Source: Gigantopelta aegis (lineage: Eukaryota; Mollusca; Gastropoda; Neomphalida; Peltospiridae). Taken from it: a stretch of 64,000 nt of DNA. The notes below the pieces were generated by a model, which was not told the origin of the DNA, did not search any database, and was given only the letters and a program-made list of their open reading frames with translations. Numbering within the stretch: the stretch's first letter is position 1; the number at the start of each line of letters is the position of its first letter. This document shows positions 10,525 through 20,929 of this stretch, piece by piece. The position numbers and the translations under genes are program-made. The stretch is from contig NC_054701.1 in NCBI RefSeq assembly GCF_016097555.1, positions 30,453,118 through 30,517,117 of the forward strand, given 5' to 3'.

Positions 10525-10889
10525 ATGTCAGACCAGTACAAGTTGTACGTTCCCGACGCGGACAAGTGGACAGCTTTTACAAGTTGCAAGCCCAAGGCAA
10601 ACTTCAACCTCATTTTCCAGTGCAGTGTGGTGGGAAAAGTCAGATGATGTACAGCGTGGATCGATGTCTAGAACTCTACGATCCCACTTGGAAAAAGGAA
10701 AAAGAGGAACAGAGCAAGCACCCGACACCTAAAGTCGTCATGGTCTCCCCAACGCAACAGGTGGTAGAACAAGCCAAGGCCGAGCAGAAAAGGAAACGAG
10801 AACAGAGCGGCGTGGAACAGAAACGACGAGAGCAGACTCGGCACGTACGAAATAAACATGGACTCTTGGAATCTGAAAATAAGCCTTCC

Positions 10890-10966
<77 letters not shown>

Positions 10967-11723
10967 GCCCTTAAGATTGTTACATCCGTTCACCATGATC
11001 GTGTCGGGACCCACGTCGTGTGGAAAAACATTTTTGTTGTAAAAACTGCTACAGGATGGTAAAATCCACCCGCCTCCCCGGCGCATCATCTGGCTCTACA
11101 AACGATGGCAGCCTCTCTATGATACGATCAAAATGGTTGCTCGAGTAAAATTTGTTCAAGGCATACCCGAGAATTTGGAAAAGGATCGTTATTTGGATCC
11201 CAGAGTCAGAAATCTGATCGTGTTGGATGACCTGATGTCTACAGCTGGAAAAGACTCTCGTATCACCGATCTGTTCACGGAAGGAAGTCACCACAGAAAC
11301 CTCTCGGTGATTGCTATCAACCAAAACCTATATAGCAGCAAAGACCCGACACAGAGAAGAAACTGTCATTACCTGGCACTGTTCAACAACCCCATCGACA
11401 AGCAGCAAGTCCTAACCTTGGCACAGCAGATGTATCCTGGAAATACTCGTCATTTCATGCAACGGTTTGAGGAAGCTACCCACAGGCCCTACGGACATCT
11501 CTTGGTGGACTTGAAACCGACCACGCCCGAACATTGGCGCCTTCGACCTAATGGTTTAGAGACGGGGCCGTCCGAATGGTATAAAAGCACGAACGTAACG
11601 GCGAATGTCTCAGAAGAGTTTCAACCACCGTCGGACAAAGAGCTCTACGTGCAAATCATGCAAAGGAACGCATTTAAGAGAAAACTACCAGGCATACCCG
11701 CCTACGAAGGTGACGACGAATAA
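10525..11723 (+). pseudogene. Packaging ATPase (FtsK/HerA, A32-like) with N-terminal extension and 26-Gln tract; frameshift and in-frame stop
   Basis: The ATG at 10525 opens MSDQYKLYVPDADKW. A one-base slip at the T run 10575-10578 moves the coding frame, which continues from FYKLQAQGKL through a charged region (SPTQQVVEQAKAE). A CAG/CAA run of 26 Gln follows (10890-10967), then the ATPase core. Walker A GPTSCGKT is at 11007-11030, Walker B NLIVLDDLM at 11211-11237, and then FTEGSHHRNLSVIAINQNLY. An in-frame TAA at 11040-11042 separates Walker A from Walker B. The core resembles genome-packaging ATPases of Polinton-like viruses and relatives of poxvirus A32, which pump DNA into capsids. The rest of the frame is open to 11723 and well conserved, so inactivation looks recent. 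The N-terminal part may once have been a separate gene. Codon use is more GC-rich than the host introns. Confidence 0.8.
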
Positions 11724-11762
11724 GAAGATGAGGTAGAGCCCTATCTGAAAAAAGTCAAGAGG

Positions 11763-12841
11763 ATGCAGTCTTGCGATACGTGTGGTCTGGTCTTTAAAAA
11801 CGGGAGTGACTTGCAGCGACATCTACGATTTAAAACGTGCAAGGAGGGAAATGAAGAAGAGGAGCCGTCGTCCGATCTGGAAAACGAAGGCGTACGTCTG
11901 ATGATCGAGCGTGAATTCGACATCAATCGTGATTATATCGAAAGCAAGAGGAAACGCTACGAAGAAAAAAAACATGTCCCAAGATGCCATCGAAAGAAAC
12001 ATGAAGACTTTACAATGGAAGTTATTTAAAGACACGTACGCTCGCTTCCTGGCTTATATGCATTACTTTGATAAAGGCCCCAACACGAGAAAAATTCTAC
12101 AGTCTGTGATTCCGAAAAGAGATCCGAGACCTCAGATCCAATCTAATTAAAATTAGCTCCACTATTACATGTCGATCTAAAGACAGCCAGTTGGAGCTCA
12201 TGTCCACCAATCAAAACCTTACTTGCAGAATCCTGCCAGTGATTTAAAACTAACAACACTGCGTAGTCCCCAATGTCCAGGTAACATTTCGTCTGTAAAT
12301 AATAATTTAAATATTGACCAATCGCACTTCGCCTTTTATAACGTTATTTGGGAGCATACAAATTCTAAAAATATCGGGCGAGTCTATTTTAGTGGCCGCA
12401 GTACAGCGAACCATACCAATACGTACGGGGTGGGTTATTTTACATTAAAAATTATTTATTTATTTATAAAAAACCCCAACTAAATCAGTCTTCAGTTTTA
12501 CATTACAAATTATTTATTTTATAAAATAAAACATGTTTTAAGGCATTCGTAATTCACACGAAACATGTCGTATACCCTCAGGATAATTCGGAATGTTTTC
12601 AAATTATTTTTAAATCACTGGCAGGATTCTGCAAGTAAGGTTTTGATTTGTGGACATAAGCTCCAACTGGCTGTCTTTAGATCCACATGTAATAGTGGAG
12701 CTAATTTTAATTAGATTGCCTCAGATGCGTTCTAAATTAAATCAGTATCGTTCGTGGATCGGCGAATATTTGGACGAACTAGACGGCGACGATACCGATG
12801 GTGATAATACTAATGATGAGGACGAAGATGAGGAGAAATGA
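11763..12841 (+). pseudogene. C2H2 zinc-finger, coiled-coil and acidic-tail protein, interrupted by a frameshift and a MITE
   Basis: The ATG at 11763 opens MQSCDTCGLVFKNGSDLQRH, a C2H2 finger (C-x2-C-x12-H). An acidic then charged helical region follows (EREFDINRDYIESKRKRYEE). An A-run slip near 11965-11972 moves the frame to one starting at the NMSQDAIERN segment, which runs to about 12130. There a 581-bp MITE (12138-12718) with an 8-bp duplication breaks the gene. The frame resumes after the duplication with RSKLNQYRSWIGEYL and a strongly acidic tail ending at 12841. Finger proteins of this layout often accompany this ATPase in invertebrate genomes, in my recollection; their role (DNA binding or packaging adaptor) is unknown. 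Confidence 0.65.
12138..12718. mobile_element. 581-bp hAT-like MITE nested in the zinc-finger gene
   Basis: The ends are near-perfect inverted repeats of about 100 bp (caatctaattaaaattagct at the left, its reverse complement at the right). They are flanked by the 8-bp duplication cctcagat (12130-12137 and 12719-12726). Eight-bp duplications suggest a hAT-type transposase. A solo end of the same family lies at about 8079-8101. No coding potential. Confidence 0.8.
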
Positions 12842-12860
12842 ACACTCATATTATTCACAT

Positions 12861-12900
12861 GTCGCCCTTTAGGGCCTCTCGATGTAACCCAATGTGTGTC

Positions 12901-12939
<39 letters not shown>

Positions 12940-13275
12940 CATATATAACATGCGAGGTTGTCCGAATGATTTTTGTGTTACAGAAGCACCCGACAACGGC
13001 CGAATGCATGGTTCGAACTACCCGATGGGTCGAACAGACTTTGATGCACCGACAGTGTTCGAGCCAATGAGATTCTACTGTATGTAGTTGTCGCCCTTAG
13101 GGCCTCTCGATGTAACCCAATGTGTGTCCATTTTATATATATGTGTAGTTGTCGCCCTTGAGGCCTCTCGATGTAACCCAATGTGTGTCCATTTTATATA
13201 TATGTGTAGTTGTCGCCCTTAAGGCCTCTCGATGTAACCCAATGTGTGTCCATTTTATATATGTGTAGTTTGTGA
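12861..13275 (+). repeat. 61-bp tandem repeat downstream of the Polinton-like genes
   Basis: Units of the type gtcgcccttagggcctctcg...ccattttatatatatg start near 12861, 13090, 13151 and 13212. The first is separated from the other three by a (TA)n run (12907-12936) and about 150 bp of unique sequence. Period is 61 bp in the last three. Confidence 0.8.
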
Positions 13276-13523
13276 TTTGTCATTTAGAAATAAAATGAAA
13301 AAACCCAAACCATTGCGTTTGTTTTTTTGTGTGTTTTACTCCATGACTAGTTTTGTGATTGAATGTCAGTCTCTACCGCTAATTTATAGTAGCAAGGGAT
13401 GTGTGTACAGGACAGCACATACCACGGCCCTTGGCATAATGCACTGGTTAGCCATAGCCTATTGGACCACCGACGGGGATCGATCCTAGATCGACCACTG
13501 TATTTACCCATTTGGTAAAATAT

Positions 13524-13598
<75 letters not shown>

Positions 13599-15175
13599 GT
13601 TTGTTTTTTTGTGTTTTCTACTCTATGTGGCTAGATTTGTGATTGGATATTTCTACCGCTACTTTATAGTAGCAAGAGCTGTGTGTACAGGGCAGCACAT
13701 ACCACGGCCTTTGACATACCAGACATAATACACTGGTTGTCTATAAAGGTTTGTACTCTAGGGAAATACTCGTGTTTCAAATGCAGTTAAAAGATCATAG
13801 GTTACGTTGGAACGTTGAGTTGTAGTCACACGTTCTTTCTTCAAAGCAATGGGCTGGGGTGTTTCACACAAACACACACACGCGCGCGCGCGCACGCACG
13901 CACGCATATTCCTTTCTTTCCTTAAAAATTAAGCCGTCTATACATTCCTTTATTAATGTTTGTAATGGGCTGGGTTGTTACGCACATTCCTTTCTTCCCC
14001 CTACTGGCCACCGAATAAGTGTATCTGCTTTTTCCACTGTATTTCTTTCTGTCTTTGAAAAATATCGGCTGCTTCGCTAAAAATAACCCGGGAAATTAAA
14101 CTCGACTTTGTAAGCTTCGGTGCGTCGTTAAATAAAGCATTTGCTTGTAGCTTCAGGGGTATCATATTTCAGCCACAGCGTAGTAAGAAAGTAATACTTT
14201 GAAGTGACCCGCGTGTGTTTCTCATTACGTATCAATAGCAGACGATATTTCTGTATTATCTAGCTACACATATGTCTCAGTGGGAAGTGATTAATGTTGA
14301 AATAAAGTTTCAAACTATGAGGTTATATTTATTTTTCCGTACCTCTATCCCATTAAGGTTTAAACGCGCGCGCGCGCCAGTTATCTGTGGCTAAGACAGT
14401 GGTGAGTGTAGGGGTGAGAGAGATTATCTGCTCTTACGTTAAATGCCACTACCAACACCCCCGTGTTTATTATTCTTTAAATGGTATATATCGTTTGAGT
14501 ATACATTCAGTATTTATTTAATAGTGATACATATGTAATATTAATGCTTTGTCTGTTTATTTTTGAAATTACCATCGTGCGATCATTGCGAGATATGAAA
14601 GAAGGTCGTATTTCAAAACAAACTAGCAACCTTCTCATTGGCTAATCTTGTTATGAAGTCTCGGGGGCCATCCTCTACGAAAGTCTGGCAATACGAAATA
14701 CTCTATCCCGTTAAGGTTTAAGCACGCCCGCACACACACACACACACACACGCCAGTTATCTGTGGATATCTAAGACAGTGGGAGTTGTGTGGTATGTGC
14801 TATCCTGTCTGCGGGCTGGTGTAGGACCCCTTGCTTCTATAATGTAGCGGGGTTTCGTCTTTATGTTTCGAAAGTACCATATGTTTGACATCCAATAGCC
14901 AATGATTAATAAATCAATGTGCTCTAGTGGTGTCGTTAAACTTTTAAAACTTTTAAAACAAAGCTTACTATTTGTATTTATTTCAACTTATTTCCGTGCT
15001 CATATTTCAATTATGGTTCAAGCACGCTGTCCTGGACACGCGTCAGCCATCTGTGGCTAGTGAAAAGGCTGGGTTATGACCAGTTAATACCCGGATACGA
15101 ACCCCGGTATCTACCCCGGTCTTAACCACCGACTACAGCAATGATTCGGGCATTTCTTGTGACGTCAGACCCCCA
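13276..15175. other. Gene-free right part of the Polinton-like element: microsatellites and SINE debris
   Basis: Holds minus-strand SINE fragments (about 13380-13500 and 13620-13740), a (CT)n run (13528-13596), CA/CG runs (13868-13905), and three copies of a repeat head of the type ttaaggttta...cagttatctgtgg (about 14341, 14705 and 15005). A plus-strand SINE fragment lies at about 14790-14960. No capsid, polymerase or integrase frame could be read. Confidence 0.6.
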
Positions 15176-15863
15176 CGCTATCTCGAGGTCAAGACGTGTC
15201 TGAACACGTTCTGGGATGACTCATGGTGTTCCCACGCCATGACCATATATGGGCACGTTTCAAACGTCGTGGAATTTTCCACTCCCCGTTGACTCACATC
15301 TGGTTGATACACACGTCAAAACGATTAAACCCATCTTGCCATCTGATTAACGACTTCCACCCCATATGTTTAGACCCCCGACGATTAAACACTCATAAAA
15401 CCCACGCTATCTTGCCATCTGATTAACGACTTCCGTCCCCATCTGTTTAGAACCTCGACGGTTAACACACTCATAAAACCCACGCTATCTTGCCGTCTTA
15501 ACGACTTCCACGCCATCTGTTTCCTGTACATCAAACGAACAACTGTCACAGTCAAATAAACCCCCCGTCAGTCGACACCACTCTATGGGTCATTAACGAC
15601 TTCTGCACTATCTGTTTCCTGTACATCAAAGGATCCCCGACCTTTGAACTCATTAAAGTAGCGTCCCCACGCTTAAAGGTCAGCCAGCTGCATGACCCCG
15701 AGGTCAAAGCACTGAACGTGACGTCATTAGGCCACGCCCCCACGCTTAGAGGTCAGCCAATCAGAAGAGGCCACGCCTTAGAGGTCAGCCAATCAGAGCG
15801 CAGGACAGGTCACGTGACCTAGCTCATTTGCATACATGGTGCTCAAGTGCCCCCTCTACTACT
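15176..15863 (-). repeat. Right terminal inverted repeat of the Polinton-like element
   Basis: About 690 bp, inverted relative to the left repeat. It lacks the nested insertion and the internal duplication, so it is the better guide to the ancestral TIR. Three related sub-units with the pattern cgttaa...cagatgg...ttttatgagtg lie in its inner half. Confidence 0.85.
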
Positions 15864-15869
15864 TTTAAG
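15864..15869. repeat. Right target-site duplication (tttaag) of the Polinton-like element
   Basis: Matches 8348-8353 and is followed by sequence resuming the host MITE (aaataaagtgaaatttaacc), so the right boundary is precise. Confidence 0.8.
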
Positions 15870-15960
15870 AAATAAAGTGAAATTTAACCTAGTACAAATA
15901 GTAGAACGATCAGAAACACGTTTAACATATAGCCACTAATATTTTAGGGTGAACGTGTAT
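15870..15960 (-). mobile_element. Right half of the MITE split by the Polinton-like element
   Basis: Reads gaaatttaacctagtacaaa and gaacgatcagaaacac followed by tagccactaatatttta, continuing the MITE sequence that stops at 8347. Confidence 0.7.
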
Positions 15961-16149
15961 TTACATATACCGGTACCAAAAATAGTGGGGATCGAAATTT
16001 TTGGTATATGTAATACTCGTTAACTGACAATAAAATTGTCATGTATTAAAACAGTAAACTCAAATATTGTGGAGATTTATATAATTCAACATTACACACA
16101 TTTTTCAGTTAGGTATACTCATCTACAAATACATTACATTGATTTATAC

Positions 16150-16450
16150 AATAATTCCGTGTCAAGTGCCTGCGTCACAGTTTGGTTTAGTGTAATCACC
16201 TGAAGCCGACAATAATCGTAATTTGACAAGCAGAAACATTTTGGAATAATTTAAAACATTTTGATTTGTATACAAATTTTTCAAATGTATTTACCTTGAT
16301 TTTTTTGATATTCTAATTTTGTTTTTAAATATACATACCTTGATATTTGTATTGTATTCTGTTGTACTTTCCCACAGCTCTTTACTGTGTTTTACATAAT
16401 TATACCTTTTTTTATCTTCTTCCTATAATATTACACATCATATAAACAAG
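16150..16450 (+). mobile_element. LINE 3' UTR remnant
   Basis: Segments such as agaaacattttggaat and tgtatttaccttgatttttt, then cccacagctc, match the 3' UTR of the LINE fragment at 23640-23880. Coding part absent. Confidence 0.5.
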
Positions 16451-16585
16451 GCATCAACACGGAACGATGTATGTGTTTAACGACGGACATATCAACACAT
16501 TTTTAACTGCAGTTATTTAACATCTAAATTATGGTTATTTTAAAATAATAATAATAATAATAATGGTGATAATAATAATAATAAT

Positions 16586-16590
16586 AATAG

Positions 16591-16652
<62 letters not shown>
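16586..16652. repeat. (AC)n microsatellite preceded by (AAT)n
   Basis: Long AC run directly after an aataat tract at about 16540-16590. Confidence 0.9.
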
Positions 16653-16655
<3 letters not shown>

Positions 16656-16823
16656 TATTTGTGTGTAGCCTATACCTATGCTTTAGTATTTACAAAAGTA
16701 ATTCTGTGTCGCCACCTGTAAGTTCGTCTTGCTGGTTTTATCTTTGTTTTTATTGGCAAGCAAAGATCAGCAATAATATGATTCCAACCAAAATATTTCT
16801 TCTTTTTAAAAAAATCTGATGAA

Positions 16824-16975
16824 GTCGACAAATGGCAACTACATACATGCATGCTCGAATTCCTTGAATCTGGTGGAGTCGACAAATGGCAACTACATAC
16901 ATGCATGCTCGAATTCCTTGAATCTGGTGGAGTCGACAAATGGCAACTACATACATGTAAAAAAGAAACGCACTG
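16824..16975 (+). repeat. 54-bp tandem repeat, about 2.9 copies
   Basis: The unit starts gtcgacaaatggcaactaca; starts at 16824, 16878 and 16932. A single diverged unit recurs at about 20060-20115. The open frames here are by-products of the repeat. Confidence 0.85.
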
Positions 16976-17235
16976 AAACTGAATCGAATGTGACAAAACA
17001 CACCGCGTCTGCGCTGGCGCGAACTACAGATCTGGCAGCAGAAAACATAGAACATTGTCTATATTTTGACATCGCCAGTCATCTTTTGTGGCTTTGGACC
17101 GGGTATTTCTAAAAATAATGCTCAAAACGTAATACAGACATTGCATGTATTTTTAAAATCTGGAAGTCGTCGGCTTATTGGAATGGGCTGGGTACGTCAT
17201 AAGTATCTAGTGGACCTAGTTTTTGACAATTGTTA

Positions 17236-17588
17236 TTAAAGGGACAGACCCTAGTTTCAGTCCCATGAAAATTAATACTAAGTTTAGTTAATCTACAAAC
17301 CTGTAACACATTTGGATAAAGTTACAATTGAGTGAAACACGAGTCTGTGACTTTGAAATGGTGAAATACCCTCCATAACTGTTACTTCTCAAAAATATTC
17401 TTAAAAATATGAGAAATGCATTTTGTCATATTAAAAAACCCAGGATGACGAAAAACATTTCGGAATGTACGGATATTGATAATCTAAAACCATAAATTCT
17501 AAGTAAAGTTTAATTTCAGTTATCAAAAAACTGCTATAATAGTCCAAAATATGCCTTAGTGTTTAAAAACTAGGGTATGTCCCTTTAA
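17236..17588. mobile_element. MITE with 'ttaaagggacagaccctagt' termini
   Basis: The left end ttaaagggacagaccctagt is matched in reverse by the right end (aaactagggtatgtcccttt). A left-end fragment of a relative appears near 46125-46165. No coding potential. Confidence 0.7.
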
Positions 17589-18049
17589 ATGTTATGATAC
17601 AAATTAATCATATTTAATTAGATTATGTTATTCTGGGACAAATCAAAATTTATCTTGTAGTTTTAGCTCATACTACCGTGAGCGCATGCGTGCATATAAA
17701 AATAGCAATGGAATTTTCCATTAGTACAGGAATTATTCCAAAGGTCAGTTAATTGATTGTCTTTGTCGGTATCGTTTTAAGTTTAAGCTATTTCCATGCA
17801 ATAAGAACAGATCTAACATGATGACATAACGTCTAAATATTACTATAATAAACAATAAGTATGTGTTTATGCTTTTTAATATGATAACAAAGTGCATCAT
17901 TTTTTAAATTGGTACAATGTTGGGTTTGGGTGTGTGTGTGTGTGTGGAGGGGGGGTTATTGAGGGGTTTTTTTTTGGGGGGGGGTTGGAGTTAATAATTA
18001 ATAATAAATTAATTTGTCTTTTCATCTTTATTTTATTATTAGCCTAATA

Positions 18050-18185
18050 ACTGTAGCATTTATAATATCTCTGTCTAGTGCCTCGTATATAGGACAGCTA
18101 CTCCCGAGGAGATCCTTTACTGGCGATTCCATCCCTCTTGCATCTCCACAAGGAGGACTGCCACTCCCAGACTAGTTTACTGAAG
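18050..18185 (-). mobile_element. LINE C-terminal fragment (antisense)
   Basis: The minus strand reads ctgggagtggcagtcctcct, similar to the LINE end at 470-490. Only a short degenerate piece remains. Confidence 0.4.
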
Positions 18186-18211
18186 CATATATATATATAT
18201 ATATATATATA

Positions 18212-19709
18212 TACTCTTCAAAAGAAGAAACGCAAAACCACATTGTCGTAACATTTGGAGAATTGATTTAATTATTGAATGGTGAGTCCGATAATTACCA
18301 AATGTTGCAGGATTGTTCACAATTCACTCTAGTCCATTGTGAGTAAGTGATAGGACACACCACCAAGGTCAAGGTCATCTGGAGTCAATACCGGGTGTGG
18401 CCTCCGCGTGTGTTGACAACTGCCTGGCACCGCCTGCCCATTGAAGCAACCAGAGTACGGATGACGTCCCGGGGGATGGTGGCCCACTCGGCCTGCAAGG
18501 CTGCTGCCAGCTCGGGCAGGGTCTGGGGCTGTGGTTGTCGCTGTCGGAGGCGTCGGTCCAACTCGTCCCATAGATGCTCAATTGGGTTCAAATCCGGTGA
18601 TATCGATGGCCAAGGAAGGACATTAATGTTGTTGTTCTGTAGGAAAGCCGTTGTGAGACGTGCTGTGTGAGGCCTGGCTTTGTCATGTTGGAACACTGCG
18701 TTGGCGTTGGCCATAACTGGAACGATGTGTGGCCGGAGGATCTGGTCAATGTAGCCCTGTGCATTCAGGTTGCCCTGCACGTGGACCAGGTCAGTTCTGC
18801 CAGTGTGTGAGATGGCTGCCCACACCATGACACTACCCCCGCCGAATCTGTCCACTTCCTGCACGCAGTTTGCCGCATAACGTTCACCACGACGCCTATA
18901 CACGCGACATCTTCCATCATGACGTCGGAGCAGAAATCGGGACTCGTCACTGAACCACACCTGTCTCCATCGCAGTTGAGGCCATTGTCGATGAATCTGG
19001 CACCACTGCAGTCGGAGTCGACGGTGTTGTGGTGTTAAGATGACACCTCGAACTGGACGTCTGGCACGAATTCCTACCTCACGTAGGCGGTTCCGTATTG
19101 TCTGGTCGGATATCCTGCGCAAACCTGGTATTGCTGCGGTTGTGGAGGTGGCAGTAGTCAATCGTTCCCGAAGGTGGCGTACCCGGATGTAGCGGTCCTG
19201 CCCGGGGGTAGTGACTCGTGGTCGACCGGATCTAGGGAGGTCACGTGTTGATCCATGTTGCTGGTAACGGTCCCACAGTCTGGAGGTGGTGCTTGGGGAC
19301 ACATGGAATGCCCTGGCAACGGCCGTTCTGGATTCGCCTGCGTCTAGTCGGCCGATGGCATTGTTTCTCTGCGGTTCACTGAGACGTGGCATGTCCTGGA
19401 TTGTCAACTGTCGGCCAGATACAGAGGCCAGGCAAGCGAACACCCTGCACTTTTATACTGTCGGTGTTCATGTTGCACGTGCAGACAACGCACGTGCAGT
19501 GGTGACATGGTTTGCACGTGGCTGCGTTTTTGCGAATATTCACATTTTGGAACTTTATTGTACAGTAGCTGCGTTTTATCGAATGTAACCGTGGGAATGT
19601 GTTTGGGACATGCAATGACCTTATATTCACAAAGCATGAACCGGTAGGAAACATAAAATCGGAGTTATAACCCATTTGTACCCTTTTGCGTTTCTTTTTT
19701 TGAAGAGTA
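18212..19709 (-). mobile_element. Tc1/mariner element, copy A (1498 bp)
   Basis: Termini tactcttcaaaa...ttttttgaagagta in inverted orientation, inserted at TA inside a (TA)n tract. The length equals copy B (57041-58538) exactly and the sequences are nearly identical; two differences were noted in the stretches compared. Transposase on the minus strand at 18385-19392. Confidence 0.92.
18385..19392 (-). CDS. Tc1-type DD34E transposase, copy A (N238K next to second catalytic Asp)
   Basis: 335 residues from the ATG at 19392; the longer frame to 19443 begins with a non-ATG codon and overlaps the leader. Paired helix-turn-helix DNA-binding regions span residues 1-110 with a GRPR linker motif at 56-59. 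The catalytic triad is D149 (WFSDESRF), D237 (FQHD) and E272 (NPIEHLWDE), with DD34E spacing. Residue 238 is Lys, whereas copy B and the family norm have Asn (DNARPHTA). This single change could impair catalysis although the frame is intact. A TATAAAA box lies about 60 nt upstream of the ATG. High GC content contrasts with the AT-rich surroundings. Confidence 0.9.
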   Translation of the reverse strand: MPRLSEPQRNNAIGRLDAGESRTAVARAFHVSPSTTSRLWDRYQQHGSTRDLPRSGRPRVTTPGQDRYIRVRHLRERLTTATSTTAAIPGLRRISDQTIRNRLREVGIRARRPVRGVILTPQHRRLRLQWCQIHRQWPQLRWRQVWFSDESRFLLRRHDGRCRVYRRRGERYAANCVQEVDRFGGGSVMVWAAISHTGRTDLVHVQGNLNAQGYIDQILRPHIVPVMANANAVFQHDKARPHTARLTTAFLQNNNINVLPWPSISPDLNPIEHLWDELDRRLRQRQPQPQTLPELAAALQAEWATIPRDVIRTLVASMGRRCQAVVNTRGGHTRY

Positions 19710-19808
19710 TATATATATATATATATATATATTATTTATACTGGATTTCTTTTTCAAAAAATGTTATTTGAGTTGGTATGGGTTTAAAACTTAATAAATT
19801 GTTTTTAT

Positions 19809-20075
19809 ATGAATTTTAATTTCATTCATTATGAAGTTGCATGTCAATTCGTGGGCTTCCTTTTGACGCAAACGGACTACATACGGTGTGAACTTGATTA
19901 CTATTCAACAAAGAACATTCCAGTTTTGATTTTGGCTGTGCAGTTAAATTTCAATATCATAATGGGAGGGCTAGTTGAATTTGAGAAGGGCCAGCAAGAT
20001 TTTTCTTTAACTGGCGTTGATGGCGACCATGGTTTTCATGCTAATTTTCAACCCTGGTATGCTCGAATTCCTTGA
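19809..20075 (+). other. Orphan open frame, no recognised family
   Basis: An 88-codon frame that opens at an ATG but has no domain I can name. It ends in a diverged unit of the 54-bp tandem repeat (20060-20115), so it may be repeat-derived. Kept as a note, not as a gene. Confidence 0.15.
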
Positions 20076-20539
20076 ATCTGGTGGAGCTGACAAATGGCAA
20101 CTACATATGCTCGAACGTTTTGCTACAAACTTTTATCCATTCATTTCTATTTCATAAATCTCTTCAGTAAATGCATAAAACAATAGTACATTCTCCCCCT
20201 CCGCCCCCCCCCCCCCCCCAATGACCCCTCTCGTGGGTACAAATAAAAACAGAACAAAAAGTTCGGCCCCATAATAAACGGCAATCTTCTTTTTAGAGAA
20301 ATGAAAACCTCACATCCCATAGTAATCAACGGCAGAAATCGTTTGTTTACAGCGCCCAACCTCAAACTCATATTCTTTCGCAGGACTCTGCATAGGTCTA
20401 AAACATGTGTCATTATGGTTCCTCTTAGTGCTCCGTAGTAAAGTGACGTAAAAGAAAATACATTTAATTTCAGAAATTATGCCAAAATATCATGTTCCCT
20501 GCAAGGTGTAATTTAGATTAAAATTGGGATTTTTATTTT

Positions 20540-20928
20540 TAAAGGGACATTCCTGAGTTTGCTGCACTTTTTAAGATGTTATCGACTAACAAAAACTTTT
20601 TAACGATTGTAATTACATATCAAATATATTTTTCTGGATAAAATATCAGTGGCTGTATATTAATCATGTTTCTGATCGTTCTAACATTTGTACTAGGTTA
20701 AATTTAATTTTATTTCCTATTTTTTTTTTTTTCATACATACAAAATTATTTGAAGACTAAATCCAGTTTAGGCTTCTTACAAAAATTAAAACGACCAGAA
20801 ACACATTGAATATACAGACACTGATATTCTAAACCAGATAATGTATTTAATATGTAAGTTTAGTCATAGAAATATTATATTAGTTGGAAACATCTTACAA
20901 TGCAGCAAACTCAGGAATGTCCCTTTAA
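20540..20928. mobile_element. MITE, second copy of the 'aagggacattcctgagtttg' family
   Basis: Inverted termini identical to those of 7054-7557 and the same internal order, without the internal duplication. Confidence 0.8.
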
Positions 20929-20929
20929 A

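Larger units (their letters stand above)
8354..15863. mobile_element. 7.5-kb Polinton-like (virus-derived) element with long TIRs, packaging-ATPase, PC4-like, BIR and C2H2 genes
   Basis: The termini are long inverted repeats starting AGTAGTAGAGG and ending in the reverse complement. The element is flanked by the 6-bp direct repeat tttaag (8348-8353 and 15864-15869). Six-bp duplications and 5'-AG ends are hallmarks of Polinton/Maverick integration. The plus strand carries, in order, a PC4-like domain, a BIR domain, a protein containing an FtsK/HerA-type packaging ATPase, and a C2H2-finger protein. No PolB, retroviral-type integrase, protease or capsid gene was recognised, and the length is half or less of a typical Polinton (15-20 kb). 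It is therefore a non-autonomous derivative, a deletion product, or a distinct small virus-like lineage. Every gene is disrupted, so this copy is inactive. From about 12.85 to 15.15 kb it holds only tandem repeats, microsatellites and SINE debris. It sits inside a MITE related to those at 7054-7557 and 20540-20928. Confidence 0.85.

Noticed and set aside
10668..11089. Minus-strand poly-Leu and poly-Cys frames
   Set aside because: Antisense readings of the CAG/CAA glutamine tract.
19286..19675. Plus- and minus-strand frames of about 100 codons beside the mariner transposase (also 57075-57464)
   Set aside because: They cover the mariner leader and TIR-proximal sequence and are identical in both copies because the elements are identical.
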